A stretch of 48,156 nt of DNA from Methylocystaceae bacterium. GTDB taxonomy: Bacteria; Pseudomonadota; Alphaproteobacteria; Rhizobiales; Beijerinckiaceae. Positions 33,719 through 43,128 of this stretch are shown here, piece by piece. The notes under the pieces are model-generated. The model did not search any database and was not told the DNA's origin. It saw only the letters and a list, made by a program, of their open reading frames with translations. The position numbers were made by a program, and so were the translations under genes. The stretch spans positions 1 to 48,156 of the forward strand of contig WSXZ01000007.1 in the NCBI GenBank assembly GCA_009773555.1. Direction: 5' to 3'. The first letter of the stretch is position 1, and every line of letters begins with the position of its first letter.

Positions 33719-33781
33719 GGCAGTCGGCATTAGGCAGTCGGCAATCGAAATCCGACTGCCGAAGCCCGACTGACGATTGCC
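33719..33781. repeat. Heptamer array, copy 1 (after rpoA)
   Basis: Exactly nine 7-nt units in phase: GGCAGTC, GGCATTA, GGCAGTC, GGCAATC, GAAATCC, GACTGCC, GAAGCCC, GACTGAC, GATTGCC. The first half reads GGCAGTC-like, the second half its complement GACTGCC-like, so the RNA can fold back. It begins 1 nt after the rpoA stop codon (in the direction of transcription). A 22-nt part (33751-33772) recurs inverted in the array at 35334-35391. Confidence 0.85.
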
Positions 33782-33782
33782 G

Positions 33783-34802
33783 TCAGTAATGCTCCTCGAA
33801 TCTCTTCGCGAGATCGTCGATGTTCTCCGGCGGCCAGCCAGGGACTTCCATGCCCAGATGCAGACCCATCTGCGCCAGCACCTCCTTGATCTCGTTCAAG
33901 GACTTGCGGCCGAAGTTCGGCGTGCGCAGCATCTCGGCTTCCGACTTCTGGATAAGGTCGCCGATGTAGACGATGTTGTCGTTCTTCAGGCAGTTCGCCG
34001 AACGCACCGAAAGCTCCAACTCGTCCACCTTCTTCAGCAGCGCCGGATTGAAAGCGAGCTGCGGAATCGACGGCGCGGCCTCTTCGCGGCGCGGCTCTTC
34101 GAAATTGACGAAGACGTTTAGCTGGTCCTGGAGAATGCGCGCCGAATAGGCGACCGCGTCTTCCGGGCTCATCGCGCCATTCGTCTCGACCGTCAGCGTC
34201 AGCTTGTCATAGTCGAGAACCTGGCCCTCGCGGGTGTTTTCGACGCGATAGCTGACCTTTTTAACTGGCGAATAGAGGCTGTCGATCGGGATGAGGCCGA
34301 TCGGCGCGTCTTCGGCGCGGTTGCGGTCGGCGGGCGCATAGCCCTTGCCGTTCGCGACAGTGAACTCGATGCGGATCTCGGCGCCCTCGTCGAGCGTGCA
34401 GATGACGAGTTCAGGGTTGAGGATCTGCACGTCGCCCGTCACCTGGATGTCGCCCGCGGTGACGGCGCCCGGTCCCGTCTTCTTGAGCGTCAGGCGCTTC
34501 ATGCCATCGCCCTGATATTTGATGGCGATGTCCTTGATGTTGAGGACGATGTCGGTCACGTCCTCGCGCACGCCGGGGATCGACGAGAACTCATGCAGCA
34601 CGCCGTCGATGTGAATCGACGTAATCGCCGCGCCCTGCAAAGACGACAGCAGAATGCGGCGCAGGGCGTTGCCAAGCGTCACGCCGAAGCCGCGCTCCAG
34701 CGGCTCGGCGACGGCGGTCGCGACGCGCTTGGGATCGTCTCCGGCGGTGACTTCGAGCTTGTTCGGCTTGATGAGTTCCTGCCAGTTCTTCTGGATGCTC
34801 AC
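33783..34802 (-). CDS. rpoA: RNA polymerase alpha subunit
   Basis: 339 residues from a GTG at 34802 ([17 protein letters not shown]), fixed by family alignment and by AAGGAAAGG about 9 nt upstream; the frame stays open to 34877 without homology. The N-terminal dimerisation domain has [20 protein letters not shown]; the C-terminal domain has [20 protein letters not shown] and [18 protein letters not shown], which contact DNA UP elements and activators. It is the third gene of the alpha operon, between rpsK and rplQ. Confidence 0.97.
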   Translation of the reverse strand: MSIQKNWQELIKPNKLEVTAGDDPKRVATAVAEPLERGFGVTLGNALRRILLSSLQGAAITSIHIDGVLHEFSSIPGVREDVTDIVLNIKDIAIKYQGDGMKRLTLKKTGPGAVTAGDIQVTGDVQILNPELVICTLDEGAEIRIEFTVANGKGYAPADRNRAEDAPIGLIPIDSLYSPVKKVSYRVENTREGQVLDYDKLTLTVETNGAMSPEDAVAYSARILQDQLNVFVNFEEPRREEAAPSIPQLAFNPALLKKVDELELSVRSANCLKNDNIVYIGDLIQKSEAEMLRTPNFGRKSLNEIKEVLAQMGLHLGMEVPGWPPENIDDLAKRFEEHY

Positions 34803-34882
34803 TTGGAGGCCTTTCCTTGAAGCTCCTGAGTGCGGCGTTGGGGCATACGCCGCGCCGCGCGAAATCAAATCAGACAATGAAC

Positions 34883-35272
34883 TCAGACGCGGCGGCGCTT
34901 GCGCGGCCGGCAGCCGTTGTGCGGAATGGGCGTCACATCGCGGATCGACGTGACGGTAAAGCCCGCCGCTTGCAGCGCGCGCAGCGCCGACTCACGGCCG
35001 GAGCCCGGACCGGAGACTTCGACTTCAAGCGTGCGCACGCCGTGTTCGCCGGCCTTGCGGGCGGCGTCTTCGGCGGCCATCTGCGCGGCGTAGGGCGTGG
35101 ATTTGCGCGAGCCTTTGAATCCCATCGCCCCAGCGGACGACCAGGACACAGTGTTGCCTTGTGCGTCGGTGATGGTGATCATGGTGTTGTTGAACGTCGA
35201 ATTCACATGCGCGACGCCGGAAACGATGTTCTTGCGCTCGCGGCGGCGAACGCGCGTTGTGTCCTTAGCCAT
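34883..35272 (-). CDS. rpsK: Ribosomal protein S11
   Basis: 129 residues. Small-subunit platform protein near the mRNA exit. [19 protein letters not shown] and [20 protein letters not shown] are the family signatures, and the C-terminus [18 protein letters not shown] is standard. It lies in the alpha operon between rpsM and rpoA. The 123-nt gap to rpsM is longer than the usual spacing here and carries the second heptamer array. Confidence 0.97.
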   Translation of the reverse strand: MAKDTTRVRRRERKNIVSGVAHVNSTFNNTMITITDAQGNTVSWSSAGAMGFKGSRKSTPYAAQMAAEDAARKAGEHGVRTLEVEVSGPGSGRESALRALQAAGFTVTSIRDVTPIPHNGCRPRKRRRV

Positions 35273-35333
35273 TGTTCAGTCTGCCTTTCGATATCGACGC
35301 CGCCGTAGTTCCAGCGGCTCCACCTGGACAGTC

Positions 35334-35391
35334 GGCAGTCGGGCTTCGGCAGTCGGAAAAACCGAATGCCGACTGCCGACTTACGACTGCC
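35334..35391. repeat. Heptamer array, copy 2 (after rpsM)
   Basis: Units GGCAGTC, GGGCTTC, GGCAGTC, a 9-nt centre GGAAAAACC, then GAATGCC, GACTGCC, GACTTAC, GACTGCC. The two arms are complementary in register. It sits 4 nt after the rpsM stop in transcript order, inverted relative to the array behind rpoA; 35336-35357 is the exact reverse complement of 33751-33772. Confidence 0.85.
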
Positions 35392-35395
35392 GGAA

Positions 35396-35764
35396 TTACT
35401 TCTTCTTGCCGGCGATCGGCTTCGCCTTGCCCTTGCGGGTGCGGGCGTTGGTGTGCGTGCGCTGGCCGCGCACGGGGAGCTGGCGGCGATGGCGCAGGCC
35501 GCGATAGCAGCCAAGATCCATCAAGCGCTTGATGTTGATCGCGACCTCGCGGCGCAAATCGCCTTCGACCATGTAGTCGCGGTCGATCGTTTCGCGAATT
35601 TGCAGAACTTCCGCGTCAGTGAGCTGCGCCACGCGGCGCTCGGCCGGGATGCTCACCTTCTCGCAGATTTCCTCTGCCTTCTTGGCGCCAATGCCGTGAA
35701 TATACTGGAGCGCGATGACGACGCGCTTGTTGGTCGGGATATTGACGCCTGCAATACGGGCCAC
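35396..35764 (-). CDS. rpsM: Ribosomal protein S13
   Basis: 122 residues. It binds the head of the small subunit and contacts both the large subunit and tRNA. The start [20 protein letters not shown], the helix motif [16 protein letters not shown] and the C-terminal basic tail [20 protein letters not shown] are all typical. It is the first gene of the alpha operon, preceded by a promoter and a leader of about 150 nt. Confidence 0.97.
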   Translation of the reverse strand: MARIAGVNIPTNKRVVIALQYIHGIGAKKAEEICEKVSIPAERRVAQLTDAEVLQIRETIDRDYMVEGDLRREVAINIKRLMDLGCYRGLRHRRQLPVRGQRTHTNARTRKGKAKPIAGKKK

Positions 35765-35925
35765 TTTGTCTCTCCATGTGAGAAGGAGCCTTAAGCTCCG
35801 GGATGACGCCCGCGTCCGGTGGAGCCCGGCCCATGCGCGCGGTTGTGAACCGTTTTCATACGAAAACAGGCCCCGCCCCCCAATCCGGGAGCCGGAGCCG
35901 ACTGTCCAACAACGTGAAGACTGCC
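35765..35925 (-). promoter_or_regulatory. Leader region of the alpha operon
   Basis: About 160 nt lie between the proposed promoter and the rpsM start. The minus strand contains GC-rich self-complementary stretches (GGCTCCGGCTCCCGG and a G-run/C-rich region) that could fold. In other bacteria alpha-operon leaders bind a ribosomal protein for feedback control; whether this one does is unknown. Confidence 0.4.
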
Positions 35926-35954
35926 TATTTAGGGGTCAACGGGTTGAGGGTCAA
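35926..35954 (-). promoter_or_regulatory. Probable sigma-70-type promoter of the alpha operon
   Basis: On the minus strand TTGACC (complement of 35949-35954) is followed after exactly 17 nt by TAAATA (complement of 35926-35931), a good match to alphaproteobacterial housekeeping promoters. It lies 17 nt past the adk stop and directs transcription into rpsM, allowing rpsM-rpsK-rpoA-rplQ to be made apart from the spc operon. Confidence 0.65.
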
Positions 35955-35971
35955 GCGATTTCGAGAAAAAT

Positions 35972-36559
35972 CTAGCCGGCGCCCGACAGGGCGCGATCAA
36001 TCTCCGCGGTTACATCCTCGATCGGCGCCATGCCGTCGATCTTGGTCAGTTCGCTACGCTTCGCATAATGCGCCGAGACCGGGGCCGTCTGGGCCCGATA
36101 GGCTTCGAGCCGCGTCTTGAAGCTTTCCGGATTGTCGTCGGCGCGCACCGCGCCGCCCGCGGCGCGGGTTTCATCCACCCGTTTACGCATCCGGTCGACG
36201 AGCGCGCCTTCGTCGACGGCAAGCTCGAGCACGGCGTCGAGCGACAAGCCCCTGCGCACGAGAAGCTCCTGCAGCGCCTCGGCCTGCGCCACAGTGCGCG
36301 GGAAGCCGTCGAGAATGAACCCGCTGGCGCAGTCAGACGCGCCGAGCCGTTCGTCGATCAGGCCGATCACGACCTCGTCCGGCACCAGCGCGCCAGCGTC
36401 CATGATCTCCTTGGCCCTGAGGCCAATCGGACTTTTCGCCGCGACCGCGGCGCGCAGCATGTCTCCCGTCGACAGCTGCGGCACGCCGTGCTTTTCGACC
36501 AAACGCGCCGCCTGCGTTCCCTTGCCGGCCCCGGGCGGACCGAGCAGCACCAGCCTCAT
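35972..36559 (-). CDS. adk: Adenylate kinase
   Basis: 195 residues, the short form without the zinc-type LID insertion. It interconverts ATP + AMP and 2 ADP. The P loop [19 protein letters not shown], the AMP site ([27 protein letters not shown]) and the short lid region ([11 protein letters not shown]) are seen. The ATG overlaps the secY stop by 4 nt (ATGA), so the two are coupled. It is the last gene of the spc operon, as is usual. Confidence 0.96.
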   Translation of the reverse strand: MRLVLLGPPGAGKGTQAARLVEKHGVPQLSTGDMLRAAVAAKSPIGLRAKEIMDAGALVPDEVVIGLIDERLGASDCASGFILDGFPRTVAQAEALQELLVRRGLSLDAVLELAVDEGALVDRMRKRVDETRAAGGAVRADDNPESFKTRLEAYRAQTAPVSAHYAKRSELTKIDGMAPIEDVTAEIDRALSGAG

Positions 36560-37896
36560 CGGGCGCGCTTCCCGCCGCGAAGCTTGGTCTTGCGTATCAG
36601 CCCCTCATATTGCTGCGCCTGCATATGACCGTGGATCTGCGCCACAGTATCCATGGTCACGCTGACGACGATGAGCAGCGACGTGCCGCCGAAATAGAAC
36701 GGCAGATTGGCGTAGGCGATGAGCCCTTCCGGAATGATGCAGATGATCGCCAGGTAGGCCGCGCCGAGCACCGTGATCCGCATCAGCACTTCGTCGATGA
36801 ATTTCGCCGTGCGTTCGCCTGGACGAATGCCCGGCACGAAACCGCCGTGCTTCTTGAGATTGTCCGCCGTCTCGACGGGATTGAAGACGATCGCGGTGTA
36901 GAAGAAGGCGAAGAACACGATCAATCCGACATAGGCGAGCATATACAGCGGCCGACCATGCCCGAAATAGGCGGAGATCGTCGCGAAGATGCTCTCGCTG
37001 CCGGTCGATTGGTAGAAATTCGCCACGGTCGTCGGCAAGAGCAGCAGCGACGATGCGAAGATCGGCGGGATGACGCCGGACGTGTTCAGCTTCAGCGGCA
37101 GGAAGGACGTCTGTCCCTCATAGACCCGGTTGCCGTGCTGCCGCTTGGGATAGGTGATCAGCAGCCGCCGCTGCGCCCGCTCCATGAACACGATGAAGGC
37201 GACGACGGCGAAGGACATGATGATGACGCCGATGATCAGCGCCGTCGAAATGGCGCCCTGCCGGCCCAGCTCCAAGGTCGACACGATCGCCGACGGAAAG
37301 GCGGCGACGATGCCCGCGAAGATAATGAGCGAGGAGCCGTTGCCGATTCCGCGCGAGGTGATCTGCTCGCCAAGCCACATCAGGAACATCGTGCCGCCGA
37401 CCAGCGTCACGACCGTGGTGATGCGGAAGAACATGCCCGGATCGGTGACGACGCCCTGTTGGCCCTCGAGCCCGATCGCCATGGCGTAGGCCTGGAACGT
37501 CGCGAGCGCGACGGTGAGGTAGCGGGTATATTGGTTGAGGACCTTGCGGCCCTGCTCGCCCTCTTTCTTCAGCGTCTCGAGCGTCGGAATCACCGACGTC
37601 AGCAGCTGAACGATAATCGACGCCGAAATATACGGCATGATGTTGAGCGCGAAGATCGCGCGGCGCTGCACGGCGCCGCCCGCGAACATGTTGAAGAGCT
37701 CGAGCATGCCCTTCGACTGACCGAAAAAGCTTTTCGCGAAAGCCTCGGGGTCGATGCCCGGCAGCGGCACGTAGGTGCCGAGGCGATAGACGATCAGCGC
37801 GCCCAACGTGAACAGGATGCGCTTTTTCAATTCCTCGGATTTGCCGAAGGCGGAGAGATTGACGTTGGCCGCGAGCTGCTCGGCTGCCGATGCCAT
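36556..37896 (-). CDS. secY: Protein translocase subunit SecY
   Basis: 446 residues with ten membrane helices, the channel of the Sec translocon. Markers: [17 protein letters not shown] in TM1, [20 protein letters not shown] with the plug region, [20 protein letters not shown] and the cytoplasmic loop [29 protein letters not shown] lies 7 nt before the ATG. A 156-nt gap with two hairpins separates it from rplO, unusual in this tight operon, which may set its expression apart from the ribosomal genes. Confidence 0.97.
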   Translation of the reverse strand: MASAAEQLAANVNLSAFGKSEELKKRILFTLGALIVYRLGTYVPLPGIDPEAFAKSFFGQSKGMLELFNMFAGGAVQRRAIFALNIMPYISASIIVQLLTSVIPTLETLKKEGEQGRKVLNQYTRYLTVALATFQAYAMAIGLEGQQGVVTDPGMFFRITTVVTLVGGTMFLMWLGEQITSRGIGNGSSLIIFAGIVAAFPSAIVSTLELGRQGAISTALIIGVIIMSFAVVAFIVFMERAQRRLLITYPKRQHGNRVYEGQTSFLPLKLNTSGVIPPIFASSLLLLPTTVANFYQSTGSESIFATISAYFGHGRPLYMLAYVGLIVFFAFFYTAIVFNPVETADNLKKHGGFVPGIRPGERTAKFIDEVLMRITVLGAAYLAIICIIPEGLIAYANLPFYFGGTSLLIVVSVTMDTVAQIHGHMQAQQYEGLIRKTKLRGGKRAR

Positions 37897-37983
37897 GAAG
37901 AAACTCCCCTTTCGCGCCGCTGTCGACGCGACGCCATTTTGTTGGGCTCAGCGCTCGGAGCGTAGCAGCGCACGAGGCTCGCC

Positions 37984-37999
37984 CGCTCCGTTCGGAGCG
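37984..37999. other. Small hairpin in the secY leader
   Basis: CGCTCCG (37984-37990) pairs with CGGAGCG (37993-37999) around a 2-nt loop, about 90 nt before the secY start. The loop is tight. It is the second of two hairpins in the rplO-secY gap. Confidence 0.5.
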
Positions 38000-38013
38000 T
38001 TTGGTATAAAACA

Positions 38014-38043
38014 GCGCAGCCGCTCATGCGAGAGCGGCTGCGC
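38014..38043. terminator. Terminator-like hairpin between rplO and secY
   Basis: A perfect 12-bp GC-rich stem (GCGCAGCCGCTC, 38014-38025, with GAGCGGCTGCGC, 38032-38043) has a 6-nt loop. On the operon strand it follows the rplO stop by 9 nt, is preceded by AAAAA and followed by TGTTTTAT, so it could act as a partial terminator or attenuator inside the spc operon or as a 3' end for processed upstream mRNA. Confidence 0.75.
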
Positions 38044-38052
38044 CTTTTTGAG

Positions 38053-38529
38053 TTACGGCGCTGGCGTCTCGCCGGCGAGAAGTTTCACGGTGCCGCCGGC
38101 GCCCTCGATGGCCGCGACCGCCGATTTGGAGGCCGCCGAGACCTCGAAGGCGAGCTTGGTCTTCAACTCGCCCTGGCCGAGGATCTTGACGCCGTCGCGC
38201 GGTCTGGTGACGACGCCAGCCGCAAGCAGCGCCTCGACCGTCACCGGCGCGTTGGCGTCGAGCTTGCCGGCGTCGAGCGCCTGTTGAATGCGCCCGAGAT
38301 TGACCTCGTTGTAGTGGGTCGAGAACGGATTGTAGAATCCGCGCTTCGGCAGGCGCCGATGCAACGGCATCTGACCGCCCTCGAAGCCCTTGATCGCCAC
38401 GCCGGTGCGCGCCTTCTGGCCCTTGACGCCGCGCCCGCCGGTCTTGCCCTTGCCGGAGCCGATGCCGCGGCCGACGCGCATGCGGTTCTTGCTCGCGCCT
38501 GGATTGTCGGTGATTTCATTGAGTTTCAT
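38053..38529 (-). CDS. rplO: Ribosomal protein L15
   Basis: 158 residues. Large-subunit protein with a long basic Gly-rich N-terminal arm: [20 protein letters not shown] and [18 protein letters not shown], typical of L15, then [18 protein letters not shown]. The C-terminal globular domain is usual in length, with a short Pro-containing end. It follows rpmD by 10 nt. Confidence 0.97.
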   Translation of the reverse strand: MKLNEITDNPGASKNRMRVGRGIGSGKGKTGGRGVKGQKARTGVAIKGFEGGQMPLHRRLPKRGFYNPFSTHYNEVNLGRIQQALDAGKLDANAPVTVEALLAAGVVTRPRDGVKILGQGELKTKLAFEVSAASKSAVAAIEGAGGTVKLLAGETPAP

Positions 38530-38539
38530 GGCCGCGTCC

Positions 38540-38749
38540 TCACTTCCCGTCGACGGTTTTGGCGTCGACGATTTTCACGAGATGCGCCACCTTCGCGATC
38601 ATCCCGCGCACGGCCGGCGTGTCTTCCAGCGCGCGGCGGCGGCCAATGCGCGTCAGGCCGAGGCCAAGAAGCGTACGGCGCTGCCGTTCGGGACGGCCGA
38701 TCGGGCTGCCGATCTGTTCGACGACGATCTGCTGAGTGCTCTTCGTCAT
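38540..38749 (-). CDS. rpmD: Ribosomal protein L30
   Basis: 69 residues. A small large-subunit protein. The core [36 protein letters not shown] and [13 protein letters not shown] match bacterial L30, whose length is normally about 60. It lies between rpsE and rplO with about 11 nt on each side. Confidence 0.96.
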   Translation of the reverse strand: MTKSTQQIVVEQIGSPIGRPERQRRTLLGLGLTRIGRRRALEDTPAVRGMIAKVAHLVKIVDAKTVDGK

Positions 38750-38760
38750 GGGTCGTCTCC

Positions 38761-39333
38761 TTACGCGTCGACGGCGTCGGCGTCGACGCCTTGACGGCGC
38801 GACTGCAGCACCGAAACTTTAAGCGAGCGGCGCGCCGCGACGGAGCGCGGCGAGTCTTCGCGGCCGAGCGCATCGAAGGTCGCGCGGATCATGTTGTAGG
38901 GATTGGACGACCCCTGGCTCTTCGCCACGACGTCGTGCATGCCCAGCGTTTCGAAAATCGCGCGCATGGGGCCGCCGGCGATGATTCCGGTGCCCGCCGG
39001 CGCCGCGCGCAGAATGACGCGGCCTGCGCCGTGGCGGCCATGAACGTCATGATGCAGCGTGCGGCCTTCGCGCAGCGGCACGCGGATCAACGCGCGCTTG
39101 GCCGCTTCCGTCGCCTTGCGGATCGCCTCAGGCACTTCGCGCGCCTTGCCGTGTCCATAGCCCACGCGGCCCTTCTGGTCGCCGACGACGACGAGCGCGG
39201 CGAAGCCGAAACGCCTGCCGCCCTTCACCACCTTCGCGACGCGATTGATGTGGACCAGACGATCCACAAATTCGCCGTCGCGATCGTCACGATCCCGATC
39301 GCGGCCGCGACCGCCTTCTCCTTCACGCGCCAT
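38761..39333 (-). CDS. rpsE: Ribosomal protein S5
   Basis: 190 residues from ATG 39333, preferred over GTG 39348 because GGAAGAG stands 4 nt upstream. The N-terminus is an unusually charged Arg/Asp/Gly stretch ([17 protein letters not shown]) before the core [19 protein letters not shown] and [19 protein letters not shown]5 lines the mRNA entry and contributes to accuracy. A 138-nt gap separates it from rplR. Confidence 0.96.
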   Translation of the reverse strand: MAREGEGGRGRDRDRDDRDGEFVDRLVHINRVAKVVKGGRRFGFAALVVVGDQKGRVGYGHGKAREVPEAIRKATEAAKRALIRVPLREGRTLHHDVHGRHGAGRVILRAAPAGTGIIAGGPMRAIFETLGMHDVVAKSQGSSNPYNMIRATFDALGREDSPRSVAARRSLKVSVLQSRRQGVDADAVDA

Positions 39334-39471
39334 TGTCTCTTCCGTCACTTACGCGGCGTGATGCGCCGCTCGCTTCCTTCACTGCCGACCCATTGGATCG
39401 ACGCCCGGCGCATCTGCGCCGGCACGCATTCCGCGCGAGAAGCGCACGCCCTCAACGGCGCGCGCCCCCAG
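39334..39471 (-). other. Long spacer between rplR and rpsE
   Basis: 138 nt, compared with about 10 nt elsewhere in this operon. It has an 8-bp perfect hairpin (CCGGCGCA at 39405-39412, TGCGCCGG at 39415-39422) and a weaker one near 39350-39370. No promoter or gene is evident. Confidence 0.5.
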
Positions 39472-39834
39472 TTAGAACTCCAGACCGCCCTCGCGGGCGC
39501 CGTCGGCCAGCGCCTTGACGCGCCCGTGATACATGTAAGCGCCACGGTCGAAAACGACCTCCTTGACGCCCTTGGCGACGGCGCGCTCCGCGAGGAGCTT
39601 GCCGACGACCTTCGCCGCCTCGACGTCCGCGCCGGTCTTCAGACCCTCGCGATTCGCCTTTTCGAGCGAAGAGGCGGCGGCGACCGTCGCGCCCTTCTCG
39701 TCGTCGATGATCTGCGCGTAGATCTGCTTGGACGAGCGAAACACCGAAAGGCGCAACCGCCCCTTGGCGCGTTCACGGATCGCCCGGCGCACCCGCGCCT
39801 TTCGACGCTGTTCGACTTTGACATCCCTGGCCAT
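39472..39834 (-). CDS. rplR: Ribosomal protein L18
   Basis: 120 residues. It binds 5S rRNA with L5. The basic N-terminus ([20 protein letters not shown]), [20 protein letters not shown] and the C-terminal [20 protein letters not shown] and AREGGLEF are family signatures. It follows rplF by 9 nt. Confidence 0.97.
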   Translation of the reverse strand: MARDVKVEQRRKARVRRAIRERAKGRLRLSVFRSSKQIYAQIIDDEKGATVAAASSLEKANREGLKTGADVEAAKVVGKLLAERAVAKGVKEVVFDRGAYMYHGRVKALADGAREGGLEF

Positions 39835-39843
39835 GGCGGGTCC

Positions 39844-40377
39844 TTACTTCTTCTTGCCTTCCTTGCGGAAGATGAATTCATTGGCGTATTTGACGCCCTT
39901 GCCCTTGTAGGGCTCGGGCGGGCGCAAGGCGCGGATCTCGGCGGCGACTTGACCGACCTGGCGCCGATCCATGCCGCTGATGCTGATTTCCGTCGGCTTC
40001 GGCGTCACGATCGCGATGCCGGCCGGAATCGGATAACTCACGTCATGCGAATAGCCGAGCGCGAGTTGCAGCGTTTTTCCCTGCACCGCGGCGCGATAGC
40101 CGACGCCGGTGATCTCGAGCTTCTTCTCAAAGCCCGTGGTCACGCCGACGACGATATTGTTGATCTGGGCGCGCGCGGTTCCCCACAGCGCGCGGGCGCG
40201 CTTGGTTTCATTGCGCGGGTCGACCGAGATGGCGTTGTCCTGCTGGACGACGGAGACGTCGTCCGGCGCCAGAAACTCCAGCTGACCCTTCGCGCCCTTC
40301 ACCTGCACGAGCTGACCGTCCACCTTGGCGGTGACGCCGGCGGGAATGACGACAGGCTTCTTGCCGATACGAGACAT
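39844..40377 (-). CDS. rplF: Ribosomal protein L6
   Basis: 177 residues from ATG 40377 ([20 protein letters not shown]), the conserved start; the open frame upstream shows no homology. It has two similar domains, the second ending in the signature [20 protein letters not shown] and [12 protein letters not shown]6 lies near the factor-binding site. It is 32 nt from rpsH. Confidence 0.97.
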   Translation of the reverse strand: MSRIGKKPVVIPAGVTAKVDGQLVQVKGAKGQLEFLAPDDVSVVQQDNAISVDPRNETKRARALWGTARAQINNIVVGVTTGFEKKLEITGVGYRAAVQGKTLQLALGYSHDVSYPIPAGIAIVTPKPTEISISGMDRRQVGQVAAEIRALRPPEPYKGKGVKYANEFIFRKEGKKK

Positions 40378-40409
40378 GGTTGCAAATCCTGTTTGATGAG
40401 GCGCAAGGT

Positions 40410-40808
40410 CTAGAAGACCTTGCACAGCACCTCGCCACCGACATTATTCTCGCGCGCCGCATGATCGGCCATGACGCCCTTCGGAGTCGACACGATGGTG
40501 ACGCCGAGGCCATTCGCCACGCGCGGCACTGCGTCAACCGCCGCATAGACCCGGCGACCCGGACGCGACACGCGTTCGATCTGCTTGATGACCGGCTCGC
40601 CGTCGAAATACTTCAGTTCGATCTCGAACTCGGTCCGGCCGTTGCCGAAGTCGGTGCTGCTATAGCCGCGGATATAGCCCTCTTCCTTCAGCACGTCGAG
40701 CACATGCGCGCGCAGCTTCGAGCCCGGAGAGGACACCCTGTCCTTGCGGCGCATCTGCGCGTTGCGGATGCGGGTGAGGAGATCGCCCAATGGATCGTTG
40801 ATCGCCAT
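40410..40808 (-). CDS. rpsH: Ribosomal protein S8
   Basis: 132 residues. Primary 16S rRNA binder. [40 protein letters not shown] and the C-terminal [20 protein letters not shown] match the family. In E. coli S8 represses the spc operon through the L5 region; no comparable site was verified here. It follows rpsN by 10 nt. Confidence 0.97.
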   Translation of the reverse strand: MAINDPLGDLLTRIRNAQMRRKDRVSSPGSKLRAHVLDVLKEEGYIRGYSSTDFGNGRTEFEIELKYFDGEPVIKQIERVSRPGRRVYAAVDAVPRVANGLGVTIVSTPKGVMADHAARENNVGGEVLCKVF

Positions 40809-40818
40809 CTGCGTCTCC

Positions 40819-41124
40819 TTACCAGCTTGACTTCACGAGGCCGGGCACCAGGCCGCGGGACCCCAATTCGCGTAGCGCAATGCGCGACATTTTCAGCTTG
40901 CGATAAAAGCCGCGCGGACGGCCCGACACTTCGCAGCGGTTACGCACGCGAACGGGCGCGGAATTGCGCGGGAGTTCAGCAAGCTTGAGACGCGCCTCGA
41001 ACTGCTCTTCGACGCTCAGCGTCTTGTCGTTCGCGACCGCCTTCAGCCGCGCGCGCCTCCCGGCGTAGGACTTCACGAGCCTTCGCTTCCGCTTGTTGTT
41101 CTCAATCGCGCTTTTCTTCGCCAT
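40819..41124 (-). CDS. rpsN: Ribosomal protein S14 (zinc-free form)
   Basis: 101 residues, the long form without the C-x2-C zinc knuckle. [40 protein letters not shown] and [20 protein letters not shown] are typical. It binds in the head of the small subunit. It follows rplE by 47 nt. Confidence 0.97.
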   Translation of the reverse strand: MAKKSAIENNKRKRRLVKSYAGRRARLKAVANDKTLSVEEQFEARLKLAELPRNSAPVRVRNRCEVSGRPRGFYRKLKMSRIALRELGSRGLVPGLVKSSW

Positions 41125-41171
41125 TACCAGTTTCGCCTTTCAGTATCCGCGTTTGAGGAGCTGTTAAGCCC

Positions 41172-41894
41172 TCACTGCCGGAACGGGAAATTGAACGCCT
41201 TCAGCAAGGCGCGCGCCTCTTCGTCGGTCTTGGCCGTCGTGCAGACAATCACGTCCATGCCCAGGATCGACTCGGCCTTGTCGTAGTCGATTTCGGGGAA
41301 CACGATGTGCTCCTTGATGCCGAGCGCATAGTTCCCGCGACCGTCGAAGGACTTCGGATTCAATCCGCGGAAGTCGCGCACGCGCGGCAGCGCCACGGTG
41401 ATCAGACGATCGAGAAACTCATACATACGCGTCTTGCGCAGCGTCACCTTCGCGCCGATCGGCATGTTCTCGCGCAGCTTGAAGGTCGAGATCGCCTTGC
41501 GCGCGCGGGTGACGACCGGCCGCTGGCCGGCGATAAGGCTAAGGTCGGCCGCCGCCGACGTCGCCTTCTTGCTGTCGTTGACGGATTCGCCGACGCCCAT
41601 GTTGAGCACGATCTTCTCGATCGTCGGCACTTCGAGCGCGTTCTTATAGCCGAACTGCTTCTGCAACGCCTCGCGCACGACCTCTTCGTAATGCTTGCGC
41701 ATGCGCGGCACATAGGCGCCGTCCGCGCCGACCGCCGCCGCGTCGTCGCCAGATGTCGCCGGCTTTTCCTTAGCCGCAGGCTTTTCGCCGGATTTGGCGG
41801 CGGCCTTCTTGGGCTCCTTCGCCTCCGCGCCTTCGGCGGCGGGCTTTTGAGCCTTGGCGGGCTTTTCGGCCTTGGGCTTCTTTTCCTCAGCCAT
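41172..41894 (-). CDS. rplE: Ribosomal protein L5 with long N-terminal tail
   Basis: 240 residues, against about 180-185 in most bacteria. The first about 60 are a low-complexity Lys/Ala/Glu/Pro tail ([20 protein letters not shown] and onward) ahead of the core, which starts at [20 protein letters not shown]. The core is complete: [35 protein letters not shown] and [16 protein letters not shown]5 binds 5S rRNA and contacts the P-site tRNA. The tail is read from a start that overlaps rplX by 8 nt, so it is probably translated. An internal start near the core cannot be excluded, but I see no good ribosome site. Confidence 0.95.
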   Translation of the reverse strand: MAEEKKPKAEKPAKAQKPAAEGAEAKEPKKAAAKSGEKPAAKEKPATSGDDAAAVGADGAYVPRMRKHYEEVVREALQKQFGYKNALEVPTIEKIVLNMGVGESVNDSKKATSAAADLSLIAGQRPVVTRARKAISTFKLRENMPIGAKVTLRKTRMYEFLDRLITVALPRVRDFRGLNPKSFDGRGNYALGIKEHIVFPEIDYDKAESILGMDVIVCTTAKTDEEARALLKAFNFPFRQ

Positions 41895-42204
41895 CGATCA
41901 ATTCTCCGGAACGCTTGGCGACGCGGACCTTGCGGCCGTCGTCGAGAATCTTGAATCCAACGCGTGTCGCTCTGCCGTCCTTGGGATCGGCGACCGCCAG
42001 ATTCGACAAATTGATCGGCGCGGCCTTGTTGATGATGCCGGCTTCGCGATCCTTGGTCTGACGCTGATGGCGCTTGACGATGTTGACGCCGTCGACGACG
42101 GCGCGGCCCTCGTCGGGAATCACGCGCAGCACCTCGCCGCTGCGGCCCTTGTCGCGGCCGGCGAGAACGACGACTTTGTCGCCCTTCTTGATCTTGGCGG
42201 CCAT
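41887..42204 (-). CDS. rplX: Ribosomal protein L24
   Basis: 105 residues. An early assembly protein with a KOW motif: [20 protein letters not shown], then [20 protein letters not shown] and [20 protein letters not shown]. Its ATG overlaps the last base of the rplN stop (TAATG), and its end overlaps rplE by 8 nt, so L14-L24-L5 are tightly coupled. Confidence 0.97.
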   Translation of the reverse strand: MAAKIKKGDKVVVLAGRDKGRSGEVLRVIPDEGRAVVDGVNIVKRHQRQTKDREAGIINKAAPINLSNLAVADPKDGRATRVGFKILDDGRKVRVAKRSGELIDG

Positions 42205-42572
42205 TACAAAACCTCCGGGGCGAGCGAGATGATCTTCATGTGGTTCTTGGCGCGCAGCTCGCGCGGCACCGGCCCGAATATGCGGGTGCCGATCGGCTCT
42301 TTCTGATTGTTAATCAGCACCGCGGCGTTCGAATCAAAACGGATCACGGAGCCGTCGGCGCGCTTGATGTCCTTCGCGGTGCGAACGACGACGGCCTTCA
42401 GCACATCGCCCTTCTTGACGCGGCCGCGCGGAATCGCCTCCTTGATCGACACGACAATAATGTCGCCGACGCCGGCGTATTTGCGCTTGGAGCCGCCCAG
42501 CACCTTGATGCACATCACGCGGCGCGCGCCGGAGTTGTCGGCGACGTCGAGATTGGTTTGCATCTGAATCAT
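42204..42572 (-). CDS. rplN: Ribosomal protein L14
   Basis: 122 residues, standard. [40 protein letters not shown] and [20 protein letters not shown] are conserved. It forms an intersubunit bridge. It begins the spc segment; the 84-nt gap to rpsQ is where the S10 and spc operons meet. Confidence 0.97.
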   Translation of the reverse strand: MIQMQTNLDVADNSGARRVMCIKVLGGSKRKYAGVGDIIVVSIKEAIPRGRVKKGDVLKAVVVRTAKDIKRADGSVIRFDSNAAVLINNQKEPIGTRIFGPVPRELRAKNHMKIISLAPEVL

Positions 42573-42656
42573 GGCTTACCCGCCTTTCGTTCCGGTCTGG
42601 TTTCGGCAAGCCCACTTTGGAGTCGCCGACTTCGTCCGGACAATTCGTTCTAACGA

Positions 42657-42899
42657 CTACGCCTCGGCCGTCACTTCGACGACCCGCCAGCGCTTCAATT
42701 TCGAGATCGGCGCGGTCTCTTCGATCGTCACCGAGTCGCCCACCTTGAACGCGCCGCTTTCGTCATGGGCGTGATAGTTCTTCGTGCGGCGCACCGTCTT
42801 CTGGAACAGCGGGTGGGTGAAACGACGTTCGACCTTCACCACCACGGTCTTGTTCTGCTTGTCGCTGACGACGACGCCCTGGAGAATTCGCTTCGGCAT
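42657..42899 (-). CDS. rpsQ: Ribosomal protein S17
   Basis: 80 residues. [40 protein letters not shown] and [20 protein letters not shown] are typical of S17, an OB-fold protein that helps 16S folding. It is the last gene of the S10 operon, 6 nt after rpmC. Confidence 0.97.
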   Translation of the reverse strand: MPKRILQGVVVSDKQNKTVVVKVERRFTHPLFQKTVRRTKNYHAHDESGAFKVGDSVTIEETAPISKLKRWRVVEVTAEA

Positions 42900-42905
42900 G
42901 GCGCT

Positions 42906-43118
42906 TTAACCCTGCTTTTCGGCGCGCTTATGCGCGGCGATGGTTTTCGTGCGGGCAATGTCGCGACGAACGACGCGCACGCGTGAGGTGTTCTCGAGCT
43001 GGCCGGTCGCCCGCTGGAAGCGCAGATTGAACTGCTCTTTCTTGAGCTTCAGCACTTCGTCATTGAGCTGATCTTCGGTCATCGCCTTGATGTCGGAGAG
43101 GCGCTGTTTGGATTTCAT
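42906..43118 (-). CDS. rpmC: Ribosomal protein L29
   Basis: 70 residues from ATG 43118; a GTG directly before it (43121) is the other option, and GGAGAAC lies just upstream of both. [20 protein letters not shown] and [20 protein letters not shown] match the two-helix L29 at the exit tunnel, near the SRP and trigger-factor site. Confidence 0.96.
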   Translation of the reverse strand: MKSKQRLSDIKAMTEDQLNDEVLKLKKEQFNLRFQRATGQLENTSRVRVVRRDIARTKTIAAHKRAEKQG

Positions 43119-43128
43119 CACGTTCTCC

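Noticed and set aside
33719-35391. CRISPR-like repeats
   Set aside because: The units are 7 nt and contiguous, without unique spacers, and no cas gene is near.
38026-40413. 795-codon open frame on the plus strand across rplO-rplF
   Set aside because: It runs opposite five firmly identified ribosomal genes and their gaps. Long antisense frames are expected at this GC content, and the product is low-complexity.
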